A stretch of DNA of 64,000 nucleotides from Paenibacillus sinensis (GCF_019904155.1 NZ_JAHCMB010000046.1:160529-224528), one strand, 5' to 3'. Shown: positions 8,812-16,895, counted from the stretch's first letter. A program made the numbers and translations. Notes: generated from the sequence alone by a model not told the origin.

Positions 8812-9564
8812 TTATGAGGGATAGGAGAGTCGTTTCCCCGCTGCAGACATAATTCCATCCAGTGCGATAGCCAGAACCGCAATGATCAAAACTCCGGCGA
8901 ACATTTGCACAATCTGGTAATTGGCCTGTGCCGTATAGATCATATAGCCCAGACCGGAGCTGGACCCCATCATTTCGGCCGCGATCAGGAACAGCAGGGA
9001 ATAGCCCGCAGCCAGCCGCGTACCGGTCAAAATGTAGGGAAGAGCAGAGGGGAGCAGGATTTTGGCTGTCAGCCGGAAACGGCTTAACCCAAATGAACGC
9101 GCCGCTTTGACAATGTCTGCATCGGCATGTGTAATGCCGGACACGGTGCTGAACATAATCGGCCATATGCAAGCCCAGGCAATAATCGTCACTTTGGTCA
9201 GCTCGCCGGCTCCCATGAATACGATGATAATGTGAAATACGACAAACGGATTGATATTAGAGAACCATTCCAATACAGGCTCGATGGCGATACGGCCCTT
9301 ATCCGACCAGCCTGCCAGGGCAACGCCAAGCGGCACGCCGGCAATCAGGGCAACGGCCAGTCCTCCGGCAGCGCGCCCCAGGCTGATGAGCAGATGGTGT
9401 GCGAGTTCACCGTTTGCCGTCTGTGAGCCGATGAACTGAACCACCTGTGTGAAAGCCGGGATAAACTGAGGGTCCACCCATTCGAACCTTACGCTGGCTT
9501 CCCACAGGACGAGGAAGGCGATGACGGCAGCATAACGTTTGCCAAGCTTGGTTAACACATTCAT
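8812..9564 (-). CDS. SsuC/TauC-type ABC permease (pair 2)
   Basis: 251 residues, about six membrane segments, same family as the other permeases here; coupling loop KAARSFGLSRFRLTAK. The ATG at 9564 is preferred over one 15 bases upstream because GGGGAGGA lies at the right distance. It is separated by about 55 bases from the 364-residue permease upstream, and the two form a second heterodimer-like pair. The function is inferred by family only. Confidence 0.9.
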   Translation of the reverse strand: MNVLTKLGKRYAAVIAFLVLWEASVRFEWVDPQFIPAFTQVVQFIGSQTANGELAHHLLISLGRAAGGLAVALIAGVPLGVALAGWSDKGRIAIEPVLEWFSNINPFVVFHIIIVFMGAGELTKVTIIAWACIWPIMFSTVSGITHADADIVKAARSFGLSRFRLTAKILLPSALPYILTGTRLAAGYSLLFLIAAEMMGSSSGLGYMIYTAQANYQIVQMFAGVLIIAVLAIALDGIMSAAGKRLSYPS

Positions 9565-9620
9565 TAGGTTCCTCCCCACATTGGTTGTCGTGGCCCGGTC
9601 TGCTGCGGTACCTGAAAGGC

Positions 9621-10715
9621 TTACTGCGAGCCGGATGTTGCGTCATGGCCCGAATGTCCGGAATGTCCAGGCTCAGGTACTGAATCCATCTGCATATTGG
9701 GCATGTTGGGCATGTCGGGCATATTGGACATGTGCTCGCTATGGTCGCTGGAAGAGGATCGAGGCACATCTCCCTCTCCCGCGAAGCTGCCGTTCGTTCG
9801 GCTCAGATGGGCTGTGGACGCGCCTCCGGCCACAAGAAGAAGCAAGGCGGCGGTTAATACGGCAGCCGAAAAATAACGGTTTGGCCTGCCCTGCCGCACA
9901 CGGGTAGCAGACGCCGTACTCCACACGGAGTCATAAGACTTCCAGAAAAAAAGATCGCGTTCCAGCTTGCGCAATACGAAGCTGAGGGTGACGCCAATCA
10001 GGGAAATACATAGCCCAACGGCAAATATAGGCGTCGTGGCATACGGAGACGAATAATAATTGCTGGACCAATGAAGCAGCCAGCCGAGTCCGGCCAAGCC
10101 TCCCAGCATTTCCCCGGCTACCAGAATAGCCAACAGCAAGATGATCGACGTACGGATTCCCAGCAAAATGGAGGGAGCCGCCCCCGGCAGTATGACTCGC
10201 AGGAATAGCCGGGCCGGTGGGGTTCCCATGCCGCGTGCCGCCTTCAGCAGGTCTGCATCCATATTCTGTACGCCGTTAATGACATGCTGCAGCAAGGGCC
10301 AGAACGCTACCCAGGTGACGATGATCAGCTTCGCCTTCTCGCCGATGCCGAAGAACAGAAGGAACACCGTCATGAGCGAAAAGGGATTCACCTGGGCCAG
10401 AAGACGGAAGAGCGGGTTTAAGCTTGCGGCCAGACCGGGCAGCCAATATCCGAGAATCGCGCCAGCAGGCACAGCCAGCAGTATTGCAGGCACAATGCCC
10501 GCCACCAGCCTCCACAATGTGGCTACCGTATGGCCTAACAAATGCTGGTGGCGCAGAAGATCGACGATCTCCCGCAGTACTGCCGACAACGGCGGGAAGA
10601 AAGTCGGATTGACCAGCCCGCTTCTTGGCAGAAGCTCCCACAGAATACAGACCAGGGCGATGCCGGATATACGCAAGCAAGCGAGCAGCAAAGCCGGAAG
10701 ATTCCTGGTTGCCAT
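9621..10715 (-). CDS. SsuC/TauC-type ABC permease with Met/His-rich C-terminal extension (pair 2)
   Basis: 364 residues, about 100 longer than typical SsuC/TauC permeases. The first 270 or so residues are a normal permease with the coupling loop KAARGMGTPPARLF. An extra hydrophobic segment follows near residues 293-315, then a polar tail rich in Met, His and Asp, including MPDMPNMPNMQMD and GHSGHSGH. Such Met/His tails bind soft or borderline metals (Cu, Ag, Ni) in other proteins. If the extra segment crosses the membrane, the tail is outside the cell. It is the first gene of the minus-strand array, behind AGGAGG and the candidate promoter at 10772-10801. Confidence 0.9.
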   Translation of the reverse strand: MATRNLPALLLACLRISGIALVCILWELLPRSGLVNPTFFPPLSAVLREIVDLLRHQHLLGHTVATLWRLVAGIVPAILLAVPAGAILGYWLPGLAASLNPLFRLLAQVNPFSLMTVFLLFFGIGEKAKLIIVTWVAFWPLLQHVINGVQNMDADLLKAARGMGTPPARLFLRVILPGAAPSILLGIRTSIILLLAILVAGEMLGGLAGLGWLLHWSSNYYSSPYATTPIFAVGLCISLIGVTLSFVLRKLERDLFFWKSYDSVWSTASATRVRQGRPNRYFSAAVLTAALLLLVAGGASTAHLSRTNGSFAGEGDVPRSSSSDHSEHMSNMPDMPNMPNMQMDSVPEPGHSGHSGHDATSGSQ

Positions 10716-10771
10716 GAAATGATAACCTCCTGTCGATTCCGTTATTCCTATTTATCTGATGAGTTTTGTAC

Positions 10772-10801
10772 AGTTTAGATTTGTCTTTGTTTTTTTGTCA
10801 A
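10772..10801 (-). promoter_or_regulatory. Candidate promoter of the nitrogenase-like/transport array
   Basis: On the minus strand, TTGACA (10796-10801) and TAAACT (10772-10777) are 18 bases apart, upstream of the long permease gene at 10715. The -10 is weak (four of six matches). Confidence 0.5.
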
Positions 10802-10823
10802 GCGAGAACATCACGAACTCGCT
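10801..10823. promoter_or_regulatory. Inverted repeat between the divergent promoters
   Basis: AGCGAG (10801-10806) and CTCGCT (10818-10823) form a 6-bp inverted repeat with an 11-base spacer. It abuts the minus-strand -35, a position typical of an operator. The regulator is unknown. Confidence 0.4.
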
Positions 10824-10853
10824 GAACGACTCTCGGTAGCGCTCCTAACTAAA

Positions 10854-10882
10854 ATTTGTTAATTTCGGATTTGTTAATTTCG
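10854..10882 (+). repeat. Tandem 15-bp repeat upstream of the nifB-like promoter
   Basis: ATTTGTTAATTTCG occurs at 10854-10867 and again at 10869-10882, a 15-base period, ending 3 bases before the -35 box at 10886. This spacing (about 1.5 helical turns) and placement suggest a binding site for a transcription factor. Confidence 0.65.
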
Positions 10883-10885
10883 CCG

Positions 10886-10914
10886 TTGACAGGTTCCGGA
10901 GCCCGTTCTATAAT
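10886..10914 (+). promoter_or_regulatory. Consensus sigma-A promoter of the nifB-like gene
   Basis: TTGACA (10886-10891) and TATAAT (10909-10914) with exactly 17 bases between them: a perfect consensus. Start of transcription is expected near 10921, giving a leader of about 335 bases. Confidence 0.82.
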
Positions 10915-10971
10915 ACCCTAAAGTATATGGGAATTATAGGATATCGGACTCGGCTGACCGACAAACAGGAA

Positions 10972-11004
10972 GCCGGATGACTGCACAGCAGTCGTCCGGC
11001 TTTT
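10972..11004 (+). terminator. First terminator-like hairpin in the nifB leader
   Basis: 13-bp stem (arms 10972-10984 and 10988-11000, one G-T pair), 3-base loop, then TTTT. About 50 bases after the predicted transcription start, so it could stop most transcripts early. Confidence 0.6.
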
Positions 11005-11176
11005 GCTGCTCTGGCGGATCGATCAGACTGCAGGTGGTGCAGCTTTGCAGAGAGAGCTTCCGTGCCTTTCCGCGGAAAGGCTATATTATCCTGGTCTGTG
11101 GTTGTGATGAATTTCACGACCCAGGCGCTTGTCGCCGGCAGACTGCGCAATATCCCTAGCCAACCGGTTACCCGGA

Positions 11177-11219
11177 GGCTTGAGGCGAATGGTACTGCCG
11201 TTCGTTTCAAGTCTTTTTT
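11177..11219 (+). terminator. Attenuator-type terminator just before the nifB-like gene
   Basis: A 16-bp stem, including several G-U pairs, with a short loop around TACTG, followed by TTTTTT at about 11214-11219. It ends some 23 bases before the AAAGGTGG ribosome binding site, so read-through is required for expression. Confidence 0.72.
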
Positions 11220-11257
11220 GTGATCTGAACCAACAAAAATGAAAGGTGGTGTTCGGG

Positions 11258-12601
11258 TTGCCGAACGAATCGCGCCATCCCTGCTATGATGAAATGGCCC
11301 ATCATTATTTTGCCCGCATGCATGTAGCGGTAGCGCCGAAATGCAATATCAACTGCAATTATTGCAATATCAAATATGACTGCGTCAGCGAGAGCCGTCC
11401 CGGAGTCGTCAGCAAGGTGCTTACGCCGCAGGAAGCCTACGACAAGGTGCGCAGCACGCTTGTGGCGCTGCCGCAGCTGACCGTTGTCGGCATCGCCGGG
11501 CCCGGCGATCCGCTGGCGAATCCGCGGGAGACATTCGAGACCTTCAGACTGCTGTCCGAAGGACTGCCTGAACTGCAGCTATGCCTCAGCACCAACGGGC
11601 TGAAGCTGCCCGATTACACGGACGAGATCGTCCGGTACGGAATCAGCCATGTCACGGTTACGGTGAATACCGTGGACCCGGACATCGGGGCAGAGGTGTA
11701 CCGGGCCGTGTCATTCCGCGGCAAGGCTTACCGCGGCAGGGAAGCCGCAGAACTGCTGCTCCATAACCAGCTCGAGGGCATCCGGAAGATTGCCGAGCAG
11801 GGTGTGAAGGTCAAGGTCAATTCCGTTCTAATCCCCGGCGTGAATGACAGCCATCTGATCAAGGTGACCGATGCGGTTAAGGCGGCAGGAGCCTTTTCAC
11901 ATAATATTATGCCGCTGATCATCTCGCCGGGCAGTCTGTACGAGAAGGAAGGGCGAACCGCGCCTGCCCCTTCGCTGACGCTTGAGGTGCAGGCGCGCAG
12001 CGAGGCGATTATGCCGGTGATGCGGCATTGCCGTCAATGCCGTGCTGACGCGGTCGGTCTGATCGGCAATGACATCGGTCTCCGGACCGAAGCCGCACCG
12101 GCCCGGGAATACGATCCGGCAGCTCGCGAAGAGGTGCTTCAGCAGCTGGATCGCACGGTCTCGGAGCGCAAGCAGCGTGCAGCCGATGCGGAAGAAGGAC
12201 GTGGCAGCATGCGCATCGCGGTGGCGACGCGGGGCGGGGGCCAGGTGAACGTGCATTTTGGCCATGCCCGCGAGTTCCTCGTGTACGAAGTGTCCGGGCG
12301 CGAGCAGAAGCTGCTGGGCGTGCGGCGGATTCAGGCATACTGCAACGGCAAGTCCGATTGCGGCGATGCGGACAAGGAGTCGATTCTGGAAGAGACCGTG
12401 GCGCTGCTGCAGGATTGCTCGATCGTCCTGTGCGCCGCGATCGGTCCCGGACCGGCCGAGCGGCTGGCCCGCGCCGGGCTGACAGCGCTGGCGCGGAAAG
12501 GTGAGATCAGCGTGCAGCTGGAGCAGTGCGCGAAGTACCACCGCTATTTCTCTTCTGCCGCCTGCTCCCCGCAGGGAGCTTGTCCATCTACCGTGCAATA
12601 G
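11258..12601 (+). CDS. nifB: NifB-like radical SAM protein with C-terminal NifX-type domain
   Basis: NifB fuses Fe4S4 clusters with a carbide from SAM to make the Fe8 core (NifB-co, L-cluster precursor) of nitrogenase-type cofactors. The radical SAM motif is C29-x3-C33-x2-C36 (CNINCNYC), with further cysteines at the N-terminus (HPCYDE) and CRQC near residue 263. A NifX/NafY-type domain begins about residue 315 (GSMRIAVATRGGG, then VHFGHA). The TTG at 11258 is preferred because AAAGGTGG (11242-11249) is 8 bases upstream; GTG codons at 11246 and 11249 overlap that site. At 447 residues it matches fused NifB proteins. It is divergent from the NifDK-like array and followed by a strong terminator. 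Its presence argues that the NifDK-like complex carries a complex Fe-S cofactor. Confidence 0.9.
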   Translation: MPNESRHPCYDEMAHHYFARMHVAVAPKCNINCNYCNIKYDCVSESRPGVVSKVLTPQEAYDKVRSTLVALPQLTVVGIAGPGDPLANPRETFETFRLLSEGLPELQLCLSTNGLKLPDYTDEIVRYGISHVTVTVNTVDPDIGAEVYRAVSFRGKAYRGREAAELLLHNQLEGIRKIAEQGVKVKVNSVLIPGVNDSHLIKVTDAVKAAGAFSHNIMPLIISPGSLYEKEGRTAPAPSLTLEVQARSEAIMPVMRHCRQCRADAVGLIGNDIGLRTEAAPAREYDPAAREEVLQQLDRTVSERKQRAADAEEGRGSMRIAVATRGGGQVNVHFGHAREFLVYEVSGREQKLLGVRRIQAYCNGKSDCGDADKESILEETVALLQDCSIVLCAAIGPGPAERLARAGLTALARKGEISVQLEQCAKYHRYFSSAACSPQGACPSTVQ

Positions 12602-12630
12602 CGGTAACCAATCACTTTGAATGAATGGAT

Positions 12631-12672
12631 AAGCGGGCTTCGCAGCTTAACGGCTGCGAAGCCCGCTTTTTG
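12631..12672 (+). terminator. Terminator of the nifB-like gene
   Basis: A 16-bp perfect stem (arms from AAGCGGGCTTCGCAGC, 12631-12646, and its complement) with a TTAACG loop and a T run. Confidence 0.92.
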
Positions 12673-12689
12673 CTGCTGCGCCTGCCATG

Positions 12690-12865
12690 CTTAGGCGATA
12701 ACTTGTCGGTGAAAGTCCGCAGCAGACTTGGCAGCAGGAAGTGTTAGCCTTAGTTAATAGGGTCGTCGCGAGGCGAAAAGACCACCTGTCATAGTCGTCC
12801 AGCACGCTGCCGGTGTGAAAATGGTCATCTCCACCGTGAAATCCGTCTACAATTTCAAGTCGGTT
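12690..12865 (+). mobile_element. Degenerate group II intron 5' fragment
   Basis: The stretch from about 12697 reads ACTTGTCGGTGAAAGTCCG, then AGTGTTAGCCTTAGTTAATA (12749-12768), GGGTCGTCGCGAGGCG and GTGAAATCCGTC. These match, in order, conserved domain I text of bacterial group II introns that carry LtrA-type maturases, as I remember them. No maturase frame or intron 3' end follows, so this is a remnant. It accounts for most of the 359-base gap between the nifB-like gene and the sugar transporter. The call rests on remembered consensus, not on a search. Confidence 0.5.
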
Positions 12866-12915
12866 CTCCCTGATGAGAACGCTCTCCTCACTCCTTGAGC
12901 AGAATAGATGTTTGC

Positions 12916-12934
12916 TACAATGAAAGCGCAAACA
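12916..12934 (+). promoter_or_regulatory. -10 element and cre-like site of the sugar transporter operon
   Basis: TACAAT (12916-12921) is a plausible -10 with a weak -35 (TTGAGC, 12895-12900, spacing only 15). TGAAAGCGCAAACA (12921-12934) matches the CcpA cre consensus TGWAANCGNTNWCA except at one position. A cre over the start of transcription would mean glucose repression. Confidence 0.55.
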
Positions 12935-12960
12935 TTTTATCGTAGATAGGAGATTCTGCC

Positions 12961-13920
12961 ATGGGAGTACCCTCTGAAGAGCTACTGCCCGCCGTACAGC
13001 CGGCTAAATCCCCCAAGCGGAGGCTGCAGAACAAGCACAAGCTGTTTCTTATGGCGCTTCCGTTCCTGATCGTGACTTTTATCTTCTATTATTTACCGAT
13101 CAGCGGATGGATTTACGCATTCTATGATTTCATCCCAGGGATTCCATTGCACGATACGCCTTATGTCGGCCTGAAATGGTTCAGGACCATCATAGCCAAT
13201 CCCACACAGACTCAAGAAGTGCTTCGCGTCATGAAGAATACGATTGCCATGAGCTCGCTCAGCCTCATCACCTCGTTCTTCCCGGTCGTATTCGCCATCT
13301 TTCTCACCGAGATTAAGGCAGGATGGTACCGCAAAATGGTCCAGACCCTGACCACGATCCCGAACTTCATCAGCTGGATACTCGTGTACGCGCTCGCTTT
13401 CTCGCTGTTCTCCGTCGACAGCGGAGTGGTGACCCATCTGCTGGTGCAGCTTGGGGTGGTGGATGAAGGCTATAATTTTCTCGCCTCCAGCTCGCATGTC
13501 TGGGTGACCATGATTCTCTGGTACTGGTGGAAGTCGCTGGGCTGGGGAGCCATTCTGTATCTGGCGGCGATTTCAGGGATTGATCAGGAGCTATACGAGG
13601 CAGCGGAGGTAGACGGAGCAAGCCGTTTCCGCAAAATCTGGCATATCACGATTCCCGGCATCATTCCGACCTTCTTCGTGCTGCTGCTGCTCTCGATCGG
13701 CAACTTCGTGAACAACGGCATGGAGCAATATTTTGCCTTCCAGAATGCGATGAACAAGGATTCGATCGAAGTGCTGGATTTGTATGTGTACAACATCGCC
13801 TTCGCCAACAACTTCCCGTTCGCCACGGCGGTCAGCATGTTGAAATCGGTCATCAGCGTTATTCTGCTCTTCGGCGCCAATGCCCTGTCCCGCGTGGTTC
13901 GGGATGAATCGATCATATAA
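12961..13920 (+). CDS. LplB/YteP-type sugar ABC transporter permease
   Basis: 319 residues with about six membrane segments; BPD_transp_1 permease of the CUT1 family group (LplB, YtcP partner) that imports oligosaccharides or glycan fragments. The coupling loop EAAEVDGASRFRKIWHI is near residue 215. First gene of a probable operon with a second permease and a lipoprotein, behind a GATAGGAGA-type site. No ATPase gene is nearby; these systems usually share an MsmX-like ATPase. Confidence 0.94.
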   Translation: MGVPSEELLPAVQPAKSPKRRLQNKHKLFLMALPFLIVTFIFYYLPISGWIYAFYDFIPGIPLHDTPYVGLKWFRTIIANPTQTQEVLRVMKNTIAMSSLSLITSFFPVVFAIFLTEIKAGWYRKMVQTLTTIPNFISWILVYALAFSLFSVDSGVVTHLLVQLGVVDEGYNFLASSSHVWVTMILWYWWKSLGWGAILYLAAISGIDQELYEAAEVDGASRFRKIWHITIPGIIPTFFVLLLLSIGNFVNNGMEQYFAFQNAMNKDSIEVLDLYVYNIAFANNFPFATAVSMLKSVISVILLFGANALSRVVRDESII

Positions 13921-13933
13921 GGAGGCGTTCCAG

Positions 13934-14827
13934 ATGCGAAGACGACGGAAGCCCGGCGACGCCATCTTTCAGATAGCGCTCTATGTGCTGTACGGGCTGT
14001 TCACCTTAAGCTGTATTTATCCGTTCTATTACCTGTTCATCAACACAATCAGCTCCAATGATCTCAGCGCAGGGGGTTACATCAACTTCTATCCGCGGGG
14101 CATTCATTTTGACAACTATTCCAAAGTGCTGATGATCAGCGGTCTGAGCCATGCAGCCCTTGTCTCGGTCTACCGGACGGTGGTCGGAACTTTGTTGACG
14201 GTTGGCTCATCGGCGTTCCTCGGCTATCTGTTTACCAAGAAGGAAATGTGGGGCCGTCAGATCTGGTACCGGAGCATTGTTGTAACCATGTATTTCAGCG
14301 CCGGTCTGATCCCGTGGTACATCACCATGAACAATCTGCATTTGACCAACAACTATTTGGCATACGTCCTGCCCACCATCATTACACCGTTCAATATTAT
14401 TCTCGTCAAAACATTCGTGGAAGCGATTCCGGCTTCGCTGGAGGAGTCGGCCGGCATAGACGGCGCAGGGTATTTGCGGGTGTTCTGGAGTATCATTGTT
14501 CCGCTGACCACGCCCATCCTTGCGACCATCACGATTTTTTCGGCGGTGAACCAATGGAATTCCTTCGTCGATACCGCTTTTTTGATGACGGATACCAAAT
14601 ATTTCACGCTCCAGTTCCTGCTGTGGCGTTACTTGAACGAGTCAAGCTCGCTTGCGGCGCTGATCCGGAGTTCGCCGGATATGGCTGCAAGCATTCAGAA
14701 TATGCAGACCCCGACTTCCGTACGGATGACAGTCACGATGATCGTGGTGCTGCCGATTCTGATCGTCTATCCGTTCTTCCAGCGTTATTTCGTGAAAGGC
14801 ATTATGATCGGAGCGGTCAAGGGATAA
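13934..14827 (+). CDS. LplC/YtcP-type sugar ABC transporter permease
   Basis: 297 residues, six predicted membrane segments, partner of the preceding permease. The ATG at 13934 is chosen because GGAGG (13921-13925) sits 8 bases upstream, immediately after the previous stop; an upstream start at 13880 would overlap that gene. The coupling loop EESAGIDGAGYLRVFWSI is present. The C-terminal FFQRYFVKGIMIGAVKG is typical of the LplC family. Confidence 0.94.
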   Translation: MRRRRKPGDAIFQIALYVLYGLFTLSCIYPFYYLFINTISSNDLSAGGYINFYPRGIHFDNYSKVLMISGLSHAALVSVYRTVVGTLLTVGSSAFLGYLFTKKEMWGRQIWYRSIVVTMYFSAGLIPWYITMNNLHLTNNYLAYVLPTIITPFNIILVKTFVEAIPASLEESAGIDGAGYLRVFWSIIVPLTTPILATITIFSAVNQWNSFVDTAFLMTDTKYFTLQFLLWRYLNESSSLAALIRSSPDMAASIQNMQTPTSVRMTVTMIVVLPILIVYPFFQRYFVKGIMIGAVKG

Positions 14828-14935
14828 GCCGCCGCTTCCGGAAATTGGAGTCCGGCTTGGCGCTCACACGCGAAGCTTGAACTTATAATCGCAAAGCTGG
14901 TTCTTGTTCTCAACAACTTATAGGGGGATGAGGGT

Positions 14936-16771
14936 ATGAAATTACGCAAATTTTATGTGCTGCTGCTCAGCTTCATGCTGATTGCTGCGCTGACGGCGTG
15001 CGGTGGTAACAACAGCACAGGCAGCTCCAGCTCCAGCAGTCCGGCTGGGGCCAAGCCGAGTGCGGCGGGTACGGACACTGCCGGGCAGACAGCTGCGCCG
15101 GAGAGTGGGGGACTCGACCATTCGAAGCCGCTGAAGCTGACCGTATTCTCGACAACGGCCAATTATGCGGGTCCGCAGATCGGCTGGTTCGCCAAGGTGA
15201 TCAAGGACAAATTCAATATTGAGCTGGATATCGTCGCATCGAATCTCACCGGAGGGGACAACAAAATCTCCGCAATGATGGCCTCGGGCAACCTCGGCGA
15301 CATCATCGTCTTCGGGGATGACAAGAACCATTATCCGAATGCGATCAAAGGCGGGCTGCTGCTGGATTGGACGAAAGACGGCCTGCTGGACAAATACGGC
15401 GCCGACATCGTCAAGACGTTCCCGAAAGCGATCGAGAAAGCCAAGACAGCCTTCGGAGGCGGAAGCGCGGTGTACGGCATCGGCAACGGCGTAGCGACTA
15501 ACCCCTCCGGTCCTTCCGAGGGCAAGGATATGACATGGGGGCCTGATCTGCGCTGGGATCTGTATCAGAAGCTAGGGGCGCCCGAGATAGGCAGCATTGA
15601 AGACTATTTGCCCTTGCTGAAGAAGATGCAGGAACTGGAGCCCAAGAATGAGCAGGGCAAGAAGACGTATGCGTTCTCGCTGTGGTCCGACTGGGACGGC
15701 AATTATAAAATGACGCTTGCCAAGCAATTCGCCAATATGATGGGCTATGATGAAATTCCGGACACCGCCGTCTATGTCAAAGCGGACGAAGACAAGTACT
15801 ATGATTTTCTGTCCGCGGACAGCTGGTACATGAAATCGCTGAAGCTGTATTTTGAAGCGAATCAGATGGGTCTGCTGGACCCTGATTCCTTGACTCAGAA
15901 GTTCGATGATGTTGTAGCGAAATACAAGGACGGACGTCTGCTGTTCTCCTGGTTCCCTTGGCTTGGAGCCGCCAACTACAATACCCCGGAGCGTACAGCT
16001 GAAGGCAAAGGCTTCGCACTTGTGCCGTTCAAGGATGAACTGATGTATTCGACAGGCTTCAATGTGTACGGCGGCAACGGCATCATCGCCATCGGCGCCA
16101 AAGCCAAGGACCCGGAACGTATTATGGAGTTCATCAACTGGATGTACACGCCTGAAGGCGCCATGATTTCGGCAGGAAGCGGCACGGCGGTGCCGAATGG
16201 TCCGAAGGGACTGACCTGGGATATTGACGCAAGCGGCAAGCCGGTCGTAACCGATTTTGGCTGGCAGGCTTACGCGGATCAACAGAATACGAAAGTGCCT
16301 GAAGAATATGGCGGCGGCGACTATTATTACGGATCGAACCAGATGAATTTCTCCTTCGTTGTTCCGGCCATGGTGAACCCGGAGACGAATGAACCGTTTG
16401 ACCATAATCTGTGGGAGACCTCGCTGAAGCGCAATCCCTCCAAGCTGGACAGCGATTGGAGAGCGAAGATGGGTGTGCTGACGGCCAAGGAGTATTTTGA
16501 GAAGAACAATAAGCTGGCGGTGGCGCCACAAGGCTTCACGGGCAAAGAGCCGCTGACCATGGATAAGACGCTGGAGCAGAAGAACAAGCAAATCGGAACC
16601 GTCATTCAGCAGATGTCCTGGAAAATGATCTTTGCCAAGGACCAGGCCGAATATGACAAGCTGAACAAGGAAATGCACGACAAAGTAAATGGCTTGGGCT
16701 ACGCCGAGGTGATGGATTTCTCCGTCAAAAAGGCGCAGGAGCTGTTCGAAGCCCGGAAGAGTGTTAAATAA
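14936..16771 (+). CDS. LplA-like sugar-binding lipoprotein
   Basis: 611 residues. The signal sequence ends in a lipobox (LTAC, Cys near 22), then a Ser/Ala/Gly-rich linker to about residue 60, then an extracellular solute-binding domain of the large LplA/YtcQ type. It captures the glycan for the two permeases upstream. A GGGGGATGAGGG site precedes the ATG. A GC-rich hairpin follows at 16784-16817. Confidence 0.93.
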   Translation: MKLRKFYVLLLSFMLIAALTACGGNNSTGSSSSSSPAGAKPSAAGTDTAGQTAAPESGGLDHSKPLKLTVFSTTANYAGPQIGWFAKVIKDKFNIELDIVASNLTGGDNKISAMMASGNLGDIIVFGDDKNHYPNAIKGGLLLDWTKDGLLDKYGADIVKTFPKAIEKAKTAFGGGSAVYGIGNGVATNPSGPSEGKDMTWGPDLRWDLYQKLGAPEIGSIEDYLPLLKKMQELEPKNEQGKKTYAFSLWSDWDGNYKMTLAKQFANMMGYDEIPDTAVYVKADEDKYYDFLSADSWYMKSLKLYFEANQMGLLDPDSLTQKFDDVVAKYKDGRLLFSWFPWLGAANYNTPERTAEGKGFALVPFKDELMYSTGFNVYGGNGIIAIGAKAKDPERIMEFINWMYTPEGAMISAGSGTAVPNGPKGLTWDIDASGKPVVTDFGWQAYADQQNTKVPEEYGGGDYYYGSNQMNFSFVVPAMVNPETNEPFDHNLWETSLKRNPSKLDSDWRAKMGVLTAKEYFEKNNKLAVAPQGFTGKEPLTMDKTLEQKNKQIGTVIQQMSWKMIFAKDQAEYDKLNKEMHDKVNGLGYAEVMDFSVKKAQELFEARKSVK

Positions 16772-16783
16772 GGATAGCAGTCG

Positions 16784-16817
16784 CAAGGCAGGGCGGCCAA
16801 TGGCCGCTGCTGCCTTG
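16784..16817 (+). terminator. Hairpin after the binding lipoprotein
   Basis: CAAGGCAG and CTGCCTTG arms enclose a GGCGGCC/GGCCGC inner stem; only a weak T tract follows (TTCTATT). It may partly separate the transporter genes from the two-component genes. Confidence 0.55.
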
Positions 16818-16861
16818 TTCTATTCAGCCCGGTGTGAAATATGATATGCTGAATGATATAA

Positions 16862-16875
16862 ATAAAACGCTTTCA
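16862..16875 (+). promoter_or_regulatory. cre-like site before the sensor kinase
   Basis: ATAAAACGCTTTCA matches the CcpA cre consensus except for the first two positions. It lies 20 to 35 bases upstream of the kinase start. Confidence 0.4.
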
Positions 16876-16895
16876 TTAAAGAGATGGGGATCTCT

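Larger units (their letters stand above)
10921..11257 (+). ncRNA. Long structured 5' leader of the nifB-like gene (candidate cis-regulatory RNA)
   Basis: The leader contains, in order: a 13-bp hairpin with loop ACA followed by TTTT (10972-11004); an 18-base perfect palindrome GCCTTTCCGCGGAAAGGC (11064-11081); a hairpin GGTTGTGA/TCACGACC (near 11100-11121) closed by CCTG/CAGG; a small CCGG-TTAC-CCGG hairpin (11163-11174); and a 16-bp stem followed by six T (11177-11219) just before the ribosome binding site. This is the layout of a transcription-attenuation leader or riboswitch. I could not match it to the SAM-I, cobalamin, Moco, TPP, glycine or T-box patterns I know. A 60-codon frame (10977-11159, Cys-rich, weak AGGA site) lies inside; a leader peptide is possible but the structure argues against it. 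Confidence 0.55.

Noticed and set aside
10873..10891. GlnR-like half sites before the nifB promoter
   Set aside because: TGTTA and TGACA are present but 10 bases apart instead of 7, and the second half is the -35 box itself.
10977..11159. 60-codon Cys-rich frame inside the nifB leader, with a weak AGGA site
   Set aside because: The interval is better explained by stable RNA hairpins; a leader peptide stays possible but unsupported.
12647..12931. 94-codon minus-strand frame between the nifB-like gene and the sugar operon
   Set aside because: It overlaps the intron fragment and a terminator and lacks a ribosome binding site.
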